Assembly (NCBI GenBank): GCA_905216045.1
Contig: CAJMSL010000049.1
Coordinates: 1-11,800, forward strand
Source of the DNA: an uncultured bacterium
GTDB taxonomy: Bacteria > Actinomycetota > Coriobacteriia > Coriobacteriales > Coriobacteriaceae
Direction: 5' to 3'
DNA: 11,800 nt
In this document: positions 5,276-11,800 of the stretch, one piece after another
How positions within the stretch are numbered: the first letter of the stretch is position 1
Layout of the letters: each line of letters starts with the position of its first letter
Position numbers and translations under genes: made by a program
Notes under the pieces: model-generated
The model's input: only the letters and a program-made list of their open reading frames with translations
Told to the model about the DNA's origin: nothing
The model's database searches: none

Positions 5276-8155
5276 TTATTGAGCATCAAGTTGAGCCTGA
5301 CGCTCCCGGTCACGCCTGAGCAACGGCGCCAAAAACTTGCCCGTATAACTCTGCGGACAGTCCGCAACCTGCTCCGGTGTGCCCGAAACCACGACGGTTC
5401 CGCCGCCGTTACCGCCCTCGGGACCCATATCGATCAGGCGGTCGGCAACCTTGATGACATCAAGGTTGTGCTCAATCACCAGCACCGTGTTGCCCGCATC
5501 GACCAAGCGCTGCAGCACATCGAGCAGCTGGCGGACGTCCTCAAAATGAAGACCGGTCGTCGGCTCGTCCAAAATATAGAACGTCTTGCCCGTCTGGCGT
5601 CGATGAAGCTCCTTGGCGAGCTTCACACGCTGCGCCTCGCCGCCCGAGAGCGTCGTGGCGGGCTGGCCCAGGCTCACGTAGCCTAAGCCTACATCGTACA
5701 GCGTCTGGAGCTTGCGCTTAATCTGCGGGATATTCCCAAAGAAGGCCAGCGCCTCGGTGACGCTCATGTCGAGCACGTCCGAGATGGTCTTGCCACGGTA
5801 GGTGACCTCGAGTGTCTCGCGGTTGTAGCGTTTACCGCCGCAAACTTCGCAGGGAACGTAGATATCGGGAAGGAAGTGCATCTCGATCTTGATCTGCCCG
5901 TCGCCCTTGCACGCCTCGCAGCGCCCGCCACTCACATTAAAGGAGAAACGACCCGGCGAGTAGCCGCGCGCCTTCGACTCCGGCGTACTCGCAAACAGCG
6001 CGCGAAGATCATCCCACAGGCCGATATAGGTAGCAGGGTTGGAACGCGGCGTGCGGCCAATCGGCGACTGGTCGATATCGATAACCTTATCGATACACTC
6101 GATGCCCTCGATTTTTTTATACGGACCCACAGGGCGCGTCGAACGGTGAATAGCATTCGTAAGGGCAGGCGCAATGGTGTCGGTAACCAGGGAGCTCTTG
6201 CCCGATCCCGACACGCCGGTAACAACCGTAAGCGTACCAAACTCGATCTTGGCGGTAACGTTTTTGAGGTTGTTGGCTCGAGCGCCCGTAATTTTAAGGC
6301 AGCCGCGACCGGGCTTGCGCCGTTCATCAGGCACCCGAATCATTCGTTTGCCGGTCAGATAAGCGCCCGTCATCGACTCAGGACACGCCATGATATCAGC
6401 AGGCGTTCCCGCCGCGACTACGTGTCCGCCGTTGACACCGGCGCCGGGCCCCATGTCGATCACGTAGTCGGCGGCACGGATTGTATCCTCGTCGTGTTCG
6501 ACAACGATAACGGTATTGCCGATATCGCGCAGGCGCTCGAGCGTCTTGATCAGGCGCTCGTTGTCACGCTGATGAAGACCGATCGAGGGCTCGTCCAGAA
6601 TATAGAGCACGCCCATGAGACCCGCGCCGATCTGCGTTGCCAAGCGAATACGCTGTGCCTCGCCACCGGAAAGCGTCGCCGAGGCGCGATCGAGTGTCAG
6701 ATAGTCGAGTCCAACATCGACCAGAAAACGCAGACGCTCCAGAATTTCCTTGACGATACGGCCGCCGATAAACTGTTGGCGCTCGGTGAGTTCCAGGCCC
6801 TCAAAAAACTCGAGCGATTCACGGCACGACAGGCAACAAACTTCGTAAATGGACTTGCCGCCCACGGTGACGGCGAGCATCTCAGGGCGCAAACGAGCGC
6901 CGTGGCAGGTCGAGCACGGCTCCTCGCGAATGTACTTCTCCAGGCGCGCCTTGGTGTTCTCGTTCGTCGTCTCGGTATAGCGTTCGTACAGGATGTTGCG
7001 AACGCCCGAAAACTTGGTATCCCACTGGCTGCGACGTCCGTCGAGCTTTTGGTAGTCGACCGAGATCTTCGTATCGCCCAGGCCATCCAAGAATGCACGA
7101 CGCACACGAGGGGGCAAGTCCTCCCACGGCGTATCGGCGCTCACCTTAAAGTGTTTGCAGACCGCAGCAAAAATCTGCGGATAGTAGTTCGAATTGCCAA
7201 ACAGGCTACCAAAGACTCCGTCGGCAATGGACTTCGAGGGGTCCTCGATCAGCGCCTCGGCATCAACGGTTTTCTTAAAGCCCAGGCCGTCGCACTCAGG
7301 ACATGCGCCATAGGGAGCGTTAAACGAAAAATCACGCGGCTGAAGATCGTCAATGGAGTGTCCATGCTCCGGGCACGCCAAGGCCAACGAATACTCCAGA
7401 AGCTCGCCCTCGGTCCCCTCGGGAGCATCACGATCGGGCAGCATGTACACGTTTACATTGCCGTGAGCCAGCGCGGTCGCCTGCTCAACAGACTCGGCGA
7501 TACGGCCAAGAGAGTTCTCACGGATCACGATGCGATCGACCACGACCTCGATATCGTGCTTGAACTTCTTGTCCAGAGCGATCGGATCGTCGAGCGAGCG
7601 CACTTCACCGTCGACACGCACGCGGCTAAAGCCCTCGGCGCGAAGGTCCTCAAACAGTTTGGTGTACTCGCCTTTTCGCCCGCGCACCACCGGTGCCAGC
7701 ACAAACGCGCGGCGGCCCTCCCCCGCCGCCAAGACCTTGTCGGCAACCTGGTCGGTCGTCTGGCGCTCAATGACGCGGCCGCATTCGGGACAGTGCGGGG
7801 TGCCCACACGGGCGAACAGCAGGCGCAGATAGTCATAAATCTCGGTTACGGTGCCAACCGTCGAGCGAGGGTTTTTAGACGTCGTCTTTTGGTCGATCGA
7901 CACCGCCGGCGAAAGGCCGTCGATTGAATCCAAGTCGGGTTTGTCCATCTGGCCCAAGAACTGGCGCGCATAGCTCGAAAGACTCTCGACGTATCGACGC
8001 TGGCCCTCGGCATAGATAGTGTCAAATGCCAGCGAACTCTTGCCCGAGCCAGAAAGACCGGTAATGACCACGAGTTGGTCACGCGGAATGGAAACATCGA
8101 TATCACGGAGGTTGTGCTCACGAGCGCCGCGAATAACGATAGAAGAATCAGACAT
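5276..8155 (-). CDS. uvrA: UvrABC excinuclease subunit A
   Basis: 959 residues, standard UvrA length. Known role: a dimeric ABC-type ATPase that finds bulky DNA lesions, loads UvrB and leaves before incision. Two ATPase modules are visible. The first has Walker A GLSGSGKSS (33-41), signature LSGGEAQ (495-501) and Walker B LYILDEP (517-523). The second has Walker A GVSGSGKSS (647-655), signature LSGGEAQ (836-842) and Walker B FYILDEP (859-865). The C-terminal zinc module is intact (C746-x2-C749, C769-x2-C772). The first zinc module reads C261-x2-H264 and C285-x2-C288, so one usual Cys is His. The start is the ATG at 8155-8153, five bases after AAGGAG; longer in-frame starts upstream lack family similarity. 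A near-consensus LexA box lies 62 bases upstream, consistent with SOS induction. A hairpin follows the stop codon. UvrC is encoded further along the same strand. Confidence 0.98.
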   Translation of the reverse strand: MSDSSIVIRGAREHNLRDIDVSIPRDQLVVITGLSGSGKSSLAFDTIYAEGQRRYVESLSSYARQFLGQMDKPDLDSIDGLSPAVSIDQKTTSKNPRSTVGTVTEIYDYLRLLFARVGTPHCPECGRVIERQTTDQVADKVLAAGEGRRAFVLAPVVRGRKGEYTKLFEDLRAEGFSRVRVDGEVRSLDDPIALDKKFKHDIEVVVDRIVIRENSLGRIAESVEQATALAHGNVNVYMLPDRDAPEGTEGELLEYSLALACPEHGHSIDDLQPRDFSFNAPYGACPECDGLGFKKTVDAEALIEDPSKSIADGVFGSLFGNSNYYPQIFAAVCKHFKVSADTPWEDLPPRVRRAFLDGLGDTKISVDYQKLDGRRSQWDTKFSGVRNILYERYTETTNENTKARLEKYIREEPCSTCHGARLRPEMLAVTVGGKSIYEVCCLSCRESLEFFEGLELTERQQFIGGRIVKEILERLRFLVDVGLDYLTLDRASATLSGGEAQRIRLATQIGAGLMGVLYILDEPSIGLHQRDNERLIKTLERLRDIGNTVIVVEHDEDTIRAADYVIDMGPGAGVNGGHVVAAGTPADIMACPESMTGAYLTGKRMIRVPDERRKPGRGCLKITGARANNLKNVTAKIEFGTLTVVTGVSGSGKSSLVTDTIAPALTNAIHRSTRPVGPYKKIEGIECIDKVIDIDQSPIGRTPRSNPATYIGLWDDLRALFASTPESKARGYSPGRFSFNVSGGRCEACKGDGQIKIEMHFLPDIYVPCEVCGGKRYNRETLEVTYRGKTISDVLDMSVTEALAFFGNIPQIKRKLQTLYDVGLGYVSLGQPATTLSGGEAQRVKLAKELHRRQTGKTFYILDEPTTGLHFEDVRQLLDVLQRLVDAGNTVLVIEHNLDVIKVADRLIDMGPEGGNGGGTVVVSGTPEQVADCPQSYTGKFLAPLLRRDRERQAQLDAQ

Positions 8156-8160
8156 GGAAG

Positions 8161-8166
8161 CTCCTT
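8161..8166 (-). promoter_or_regulatory. ribosome binding site of uvrA
   Basis: AAGGAG on the minus strand ends five bases before the ATG at 8155. This strong site fixes the uvrA start and rules against the 22-codon longer reading from 8221. Confidence 0.85.
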
Positions 8167-8183
8167 GCCTCCTATTGCATCGA

Positions 8184-8204
8184 ATCATACTGTCGATGAG
8201 TTTA
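8184..8204 (-). promoter_or_regulatory. candidate -10 elements of the uvrA promoter
   Basis: Two -10-like hexamers are visible on the minus strand: TATGAT (8189-8184, five of six consensus bases) and TAAACT (8204-8199). With TAAACT and 17-base spacing, the -35 region would fall inside the SOS box at 8217-8230, as expected for LexA repression. With TATGAT the box would lie just upstream of the -35. Neither has a good -35 hexamer. Confidence 0.35.
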
Positions 8205-8216
8205 GCGCACTCGACG

Positions 8217-8230
8217 CGCACAGATGTTCG
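8217..8230 (-). promoter_or_regulatory. candidate LexA (SOS) box upstream of uvrA
   Basis: The minus strand reads CGAAC-ATCT-GTGCG. The known Gram-positive and actinobacterial LexA site is CGAAC-N4-GTTCG, so nine of the ten half-site bases match. It lies 62-75 bases upstream of the uvrA start, in the promoter region, and uvrA is a classic SOS gene. It is also about 120 bases from the divergent plus-strand gene, but is unlikely to govern it. Confidence 0.6.
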
Positions 8231-8299
8231 TAATACAAGATTCGCAGACCTTTAGCTTTGCGTATCGGGCGCTTTGTTTCTCGAAATGCCGTGGAAAGG

Positions 8300-8328
8300 T
8301 TACAGTAATCTAATACTGAACTTAATTT
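8300..8328 (+). promoter_or_regulatory. weak candidate promoter of the phosphoglycerol transferase gene
   Basis: TTACAG (8300-8305) and TAATTT (8323-8328) are 17 bases apart in an AT-rich stretch directly before the gene. Matches to the consensus are poor (about three of six each); other hexamers such as TAATAC nearby are equally possible. The location is supported mainly by base composition. Confidence 0.2.
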
Positions 8329-8336
8329 GCCGTAAC

Positions 8337-8342
8337 AGAGGA
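8337..8342 (+). promoter_or_regulatory. ribosome binding site of the phosphoglycerol transferase gene
   Basis: AGAGGA lies six bases before the ATG at 8349. It favours this start over an upstream TTG at 8274 in the same frame. Confidence 0.65.
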
Positions 8343-8348
8343 ACGTCC

Positions 8349-10502
8349 ATGACCGAAGATATCCCCCTTGAAATCACTTCGAGCGACATGGCCAATCTGC
8401 CCATATTCATCGCCGTCCTTATCGTGGCCATCGTCGTGGTGCGTGTATATTTTTCAATCAAACACAATGAAAAGCCGCCCATTGCCCGCGTCTTTTGGTG
8501 CGCGACGCTCCTCATCCCGCTCGGCATGGTAACTGCATGGATTACGAATCAATTGCTCGTAAATGAGGACAATTCCCTATGGGTCCTTTCTTATTCGGCG
8601 CTCGGTGCTACCGCCGTCATACTTCTTGTCGAGCCCTTGGTTTCGGGACTTATCGACCAAACCGATCTTGCGACGGGAACGGTTGCCTGTATTTGCCGTG
8701 ACATCCTTGTCATCGCCGCTGTTTCAGCGCTCTCGTTCGTTTCACTCGAAATTGCCTGTAACGAAACGTTCTATCGCATTCCCGCCAACTCATTCGGGTT
8801 TTCCGTCGGGCTGCTCGCGACGGTTCTGCTCTCCCTTTATTTGCTGGGACAGCGTCATGGAGGCGTCATGGCCCTCGTGCCCGTCGCCTGTTGCATCCTT
8901 GGCATTGCCGAGCACTTCGTCATAACGTTTAAAGGCGAGGCCATCCTGCCAAGCGATATCTTGGCCCTTGGCACCGCAATGGAAGTGAGCGAGGGATACG
9001 AGTTTACCTTTACCGCCGGAATCGTAACCTCTCTAGCCCTGCTGGAGATTTCCCTAGGGCTTCTTTCGCTTATCCGACCGAGAAAGCTCCGTACGCCCAC
9101 CCATGTCTTCCCCGCAATCGCCGCTAACCTCTGCGCTTTTCTGCTAGTGACCGTTATGGGGCTCTCGGGCTTTTCCAGCATCGACTTGGAGCAGGCGCTG
9201 AATTGTGGATTTGACCGTTGGCAGCCCATCACCACGTATGCGTCTCAGGGTTTTATCACTTCGTTCACCGAAATGGTCAACGAGTTGCCCATTGAGAAGC
9301 CCGAAGACTATACGCCCGATGAGGCGCAGAGCATCGAGCAGAAGCTCGCCGCCACCTACGACAGCACGTATGGCTCGAGCGAGCAGCGCGCGGCGGCCGT
9401 TGCCCAGTTCAATGAAATCAAGCCGACGATTGTTGCCGTCATGAATGAGAGTTTTAGCGACCTTTCGTGCTTTGAGCAGCTCCAGGCGGCCGGGTACACC
9501 GGCCCCGCATTCTACAACTCGCTTCCCGACACACTTGTTCGCGGCACCATGCTCGCTTCGGTCGCCGGTGGCGGAACGGCGAACTCCGAATTCGAATTTT
9601 TGACCGGAGCGACAACGGCCTTTGTCGGATTAGGCAAAATCCCCTATCAGCTATATCAGATGAATGGCGTCAACAGCCTGGCAAAGGACCTTAAGGAGCT
9701 TGGGTATACCGCTACCGCTATGCACCCGCAAAACCCCGTCAACTACCATCGAGATAAAATCTATCAGCAGCTGGGCTTTGGAGACTTTCTTTCAATCGGC
9801 GATATCGAAGGTGCGCCCTGTAACCATGCAGGCGTATGCGACTACGCCACCTACGACAAGATACTCGACCTGCTTAGAACCGACGAAGCCCCGCTGTTCA
9901 TCTTTGACGTCACGATGCAAAATCACGGCGGCTACGACTATGGCACCGTTCCCGCCGAGGAGCTGACAAACTATTGGGTCGAGGGAGCCAGCGAGGGCGC
10001 CAATAGCGCGCTCAACACCTATCTCACCTGCATCAACGCATCCGACCGGGACCTCGAGTACTTTATCAACGAGCTCCGCAATATCGGCAGACCGGTTGTC
10101 CTTGTCTTTTTTGGCGACCATCAGCCGAGCGCCGCAACGACTCTCAACGACGAGCTGTACCCTCAGGAAGATACGGCAAGCCACGCTTTCCGTATCTATC
10201 AGTCGACATATTTTGTCTGGGCTAACTATGAAATCGCCGGCAATACCGAGCTCAACGTCTACGACACCGTCGGGGCAAACGAGGTTGCCGCCATTACCCA
10301 TAAAAAGATCGGCGCCCCGCTCACCGACTATCAAAAGGCCCTGCTTGCAACAAGGTCAGATGTGCCCACCATCAATGTCGCCGGCTACCTTGGTGCCGAC
10401 GGGCTGCGCTACGACTTGGAATCTGAAGACAGCCCATACGCCTCGACGATCGACAAGCTGCAGCGCATGCAATACCTCGAGTTCGCCAGCAAAGTTCAGT
10501 AA
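8349..10502 (+). CDS. LTA synthase/MdoB-type membrane phosphoglycerol transferase (sulfatase fold)
   Basis: 717 residues. The N-terminal part (about 17-276) has roughly eight hydrophobic segments, including a mid-region motif ILPSDILAL (199-207) seen in MdoB/LtaS relatives. A linker leads into an extracytoplasmic alkaline phosphatase/sulfatase-type domain (about 357-660). That domain carries the residues expected for the family: E367 in NESFSD, nucleophile T410 in GGGTANSEFEFLTG, H526 in TMQNHGG, and D590-H591 in FFGDHQPS, corresponding to the metal ligands and catalytic Thr of LtaS. Known family role: transfers glycerol-phosphate from phosphatidylglycerol to a lipoteichoic acid chain or to another glycan on the outer membrane face. 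The acceptor here is not known; the extra membrane segments compared with the five of S. aureus LtaS argue against calling it ltaS. Start chosen from AGAGGA six bases upstream. It stands alone between divergent uvrA and mrp. Confidence 0.88.
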   Translation: MTEDIPLEITSSDMANLPIFIAVLIVAIVVVRVYFSIKHNEKPPIARVFWCATLLIPLGMVTAWITNQLLVNEDNSLWVLSYSALGATAVILLVEPLVSGLIDQTDLATGTVACICRDILVIAAVSALSFVSLEIACNETFYRIPANSFGFSVGLLATVLLSLYLLGQRHGGVMALVPVACCILGIAEHFVITFKGEAILPSDILALGTAMEVSEGYEFTFTAGIVTSLALLEISLGLLSLIRPRKLRTPTHVFPAIAANLCAFLLVTVMGLSGFSSIDLEQALNCGFDRWQPITTYASQGFITSFTEMVNELPIEKPEDYTPDEAQSIEQKLAATYDSTYGSSEQRAAAVAQFNEIKPTIVAVMNESFSDLSCFEQLQAAGYTGPAFYNSLPDTLVRGTMLASVAGGGTANSEFEFLTGATTAFVGLGKIPYQLYQMNGVNSLAKDLKELGYTATAMHPQNPVNYHRDKIYQQLGFGDFLSIGDIEGAPCNHAGVCDYATYDKILDLLRTDEAPLFIFDVTMQNHGGYDYGTVPAEELTNYWVEGASEGANSALNTYLTCINASDRDLEYFINELRNIGRPVVLVFFGDHQPSAATTLNDELYPQEDTASHAFRIYQSTYFVWANYEIAGNTELNVYDTVGANEVAAITHKKIGAPLTDYQKALLATRSDVPTINVAGYLGADGLRYDLESEDSPYASTIDKLQRMQYLEFASKVQ

Positions 10503-10562
10503 GCCCGCCCATTCGCTTGGACCCATCGTATTGCAAGCACGCTCGGCCCAAATGCATCGTAA

Positions 10563-10592
10563 ATGACTCCCGCTCGCAAACGAGGGTACAAT
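10563..10592 (+). promoter_or_regulatory. candidate promoter of mrp
   Basis: ATGACT (10563-10568) and TACAAT (10587-10592, five of six -10 matches) are 18 bases apart. Transcription would begin near 10599, giving a leader of about 50 bases. This suggests mrp and the downstream flavoprotein gene are transcribed independently of the preceding gene. Confidence 0.5.
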
Positions 10593-10611
10593 GACGCTCG
10601 TGTCACATCAC

Positions 10612-10625
10612 GGGGCCCCGGCCCC
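10612..10625 (+). promoter_or_regulatory. GC-only hairpin in the mrp leader
   Basis: GGGGC (10612-10616) pairs with GCCCC (10621-10625) around a four-base loop; the same stretch also contains the ten-base palindrome CGGGGCCCCG (10611-10620). It sits 10 bases before the ribosome site in the predicted leader. It has no T-run, so it is not a terminator. It might stabilise the message 5' end or simply be chance. Confidence 0.3.
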
Positions 10626-10634
10626 AACATATAC

Positions 10635-10641
10635 AAAGGAG
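10635..10641 (+). promoter_or_regulatory. ribosome binding site of mrp
   Basis: AAAGGAG lies six bases before the ATG at 10648. It favours this start over an in-frame ATG at 10591, which overlaps the predicted -10 element and would add 19 residues. Confidence 0.8.
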
Positions 10642-10647
10642 TCATAC

Positions 10648-11478
10648 ATGGGTTGCGAGCACGCACAGGCCGCCGGCGGACAAACGTCGCCGTCGCAATT
10701 TGAGGAGAATACGCTGTCCGAGGTCAAACGCGTCATCGCCGTGCTTTCCGGCAAGGGCGGTGTCGGCAAGTCGTTTGTCACCGGTGCCATCGCCACCGAG
10801 CTTGCCCGTCACGGCCACAAGGTCGGCGTCCTCGATGCCGACATCACCGGTCCCTCTATCCCCAAGATGTTCGGTATGAGCGGACGCCACGTCCATGCCC
10901 TTGGCAACCTCATGCTGCCTGAAATCTCCGAGCACGGCGTCAAGGTCATGAGCTCCAACCTTCTGCTCCAAAACGCGACCGCCCCCGTCCTTTGGCGCGG
11001 TCCGGTCATCGCAGGCGCCATTAGGCAGTTCTGGAGCGAGACCTCATGGGGCCCCATCGACTACCTGCTGGTCGACATGCCTCCGGGAACAGGCGACGTC
11101 GCTCTCACCGTCTTCCAGTCACTGCCCGTCGACGGCATCGTCATCGTCACGAGCCCGCAGGATCTGGTCTCGATGATCGTCGCCAAGGCGGTCAACATGG
11201 CCGAGAAGATGAACGTCCCCATTCTGGGCATCGTCGAAAACATGAGCTATATTGAGTGCCCCGACTGCGGCAAGAAGATCGAGGTCTTTGGCAAGAGCAA
11301 GCTCCCCGAGGTCGCAGAACGCTATAACCTCGACATCTTGGGCACGCTTCCCATCAATCCGTCACTCGCCGAGGCCTGCGATAAGGGCGAGGTCGAGACC
11401 GCGCTGCCCGATGGCATGTTGCCCAAGGCAGTCTCTGCCGTCGAGGCCATTACCCCGCACGAGACCGACGAGGCCTAA
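10648..11478 (+). CDS. mrp: Mrp/ApbC (NBP35-type) Fe-S carrier P-loop ATPase
   Basis: 276 residues. Known role: a cytoplasmic dimeric scaffold or carrier that binds a [4Fe-4S] cluster between subunits and passes it to target proteins, with ATP hydrolysis required. Visible are the deviant Walker A SGKGGVGKS (34-42) with the signature lysine K36, the family segment VLDADITGPSIPKMFG (61-76), DMPPGTGD (143-150), a region resembling other family members at TSPQDLVSMIVAKAVNMAEKM (starting at 168), and the cluster-binding C204-x2-C207 pair in ECPDCGKK. The N-terminal MIP18/DUF59 domain found in many bacterial Mrp proteins is missing; instead there is a short tail starting MGCEHAQ with one Cys and one His. 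The start is supported by AAAGGAG six bases upstream. The stop codon is followed immediately by the GTG of the next gene, so the two are probably co-translated. Confidence 0.95.
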   Translation: MGCEHAQAAGGQTSPSQFEENTLSEVKRVIAVLSGKGGVGKSFVTGAIATELARHGHKVGVLDADITGPSIPKMFGMSGRHVHALGNLMLPEISEHGVKVMSSNLLLQNATAPVLWRGPVIAGAIRQFWSETSWGPIDYLLVDMPPGTGDVALTVFQSLPVDGIVIVTSPQDLVSMIVAKAVNMAEKMNVPILGIVENMSYIECPDCGKKIEVFGKSKLPEVAERYNLDILGTLPINPSLAEACDKGEVETALPDGMLPKAVSAVEAITPHETDEA

Positions 11479-11800
11479 GTGAACACGAGCGCCTTCTATG
11501 ACGTCCTGGTAATCGGCGGCGGGGCTTCAGGCATCGCCGCCGCCATTACGGCCGCACGTGCTGGCAACAGCGTCTGCATCGTTGAGTGCGATGTCGCCTG
11601 CGGCCTTAAGCTCCTTGCGACCGGTAACGGCCGTTGCAACCTCTCCAACGAATCGATTGATCCTCAGCGGTATAACCACCCCGCATTCGTCGAATCTGTC
11701 ATGAGGACCCAGCCCGAACAAGAGCTTATGGGTTTCTTCTCCTCGCTGGGCATCATGCCAACCTCCGAGGAAGGCCGGCTGTACCCGCGCTCCCTTCGCG
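11479..11800 (+). CDS. HI0933/BaiN-family FAD-dependent oxidoreductase, N-terminal part
   Basis: Partial: 107 codons are visible before the right edge. The GTG at 11479 directly follows the mrp TAA; GAGG lies five bases upstream inside mrp, so translation is probably coupled. The N-terminus shows a dinucleotide-binding fold with GGGASG (13-18) and an acidic residue E36 at the end of the second strand, which binds the ribose of FAD. The segment KLLATGNGRCNLSN (44-57) is highly characteristic of the HI0933/YhiN flavoprotein family (annotated BaiN in some gut bacteria). The cellular substrate of most members is unsettled; the link of BaiN to bile acid reduction should not be assumed for this protein. 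The gene order mrp then flavoprotein might suggest a shared redox role, which is inference. Confidence 0.9.
   Translation, partial: MNTSAFYDVLVIGGGASGIAAAITAARAGNSVCIVECDVACGLKLLATGNGRCNLSNESIDPQRYNHPAFVESVMRTQPEQELMGFFSSLGIMPTSEEGRLYPRSLR

Noticed and set aside
5876..7927. A 683-codon open frame on the plus strand opposite uvrA
   Set aside because: Same cause: it is in register with uvrA codons and reflects rarity of TTA, CTA and TCA. uvrA motifs are intact on the other strand.
5229..8187. Ten-base direct repeat CATCGAATCA at 5229-5238 and 8178-8187, flanking uvrA
   Set aside because: It could suggest a target-site duplication, but ten bases over these flank lengths can occur by chance at about the percent level, uvrA is a core gene, and no mobile gene or longer repeat is present. 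One copy is part of the hairpin, the other overlaps the uvrA -10 region.
8274..8348. N-terminal extension of the phosphoglycerol transferase from a TTG at 8274
   Set aside because: It overlaps the likely promoter region, has no good ribosome site, and the ATG at 8349 has AGAGGA at good spacing.

Overview
The window reads as an ordinary chromosomal segment of a GC-rich Gram-positive bacterium, most likely an actinobacterium of the class Coriobacteriia (Collinsella-like). That placement is inference from base composition, strong C/G-ending codons in the most biased gene, a Tat-type lipoprotein signal and the style of the proteins. No search was possible.

Layout. Positions 1-646 (minus) hold the N-terminal part of a Tat-targeted lipoprotein, a family-5 (peptide/nickel type) ABC solute-binding protein that runs off the left edge. 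A 363-base non-coding region (647-1009) follows; it carries an unusual set of inverted repeats. From 1010 to 8155 four genes lie on the minus strand. In transcription order they are uvrA (excision repair damage sensor), then after a 132-base gap with a strong hairpin, ybaK (aminoacyl-tRNA editing), murJ (lipid II flippase) and uvrC (excision nuclease). ybaK, murJ and uvrC are packed with gaps of 3 and 0 bases and are probably one operon. At 8156-8348 a divergent intergenic region carries a near-perfect Gram-positive LexA (SOS) box upstream of uvrA. The plus strand then holds a membrane-anchored LtaS/MdoB-type phosphoglycerol transferase (8349-10502), an Mrp/ApbC-type Fe-S carrier ATPase with its own candidate promoter (10648-11478), and the start of an HI0933-family flavoprotein whose GTG start directly follows the Mrp stop codon and which runs off the right edge.

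How the genes work together. UvrA and UvrC are two of the three UvrABC excision repair components; uvrB is not in the window. MurJ and the phosphoglycerol transferase both belong to cell-envelope assembly (peptidoglycan precursor export and probable anionic polymer or glycan decoration). YbaK guards translation fidelity and Mrp serves Fe-S protein maturation. The solute-binding protein is probably the first gene of a nutrient uptake operon continuing to the left.

I found no mobile element, CRISPR array, RNA gene or recognisable new multi-gene system. The observations most worth a second look are regulatory (the inverted repeats at 765-847 and the SOS box at 8217-8230) and one protein-level oddity: UvrC lacks one of its usual Fe-S cysteines and has a cysteine-bearing insertion beside that site.
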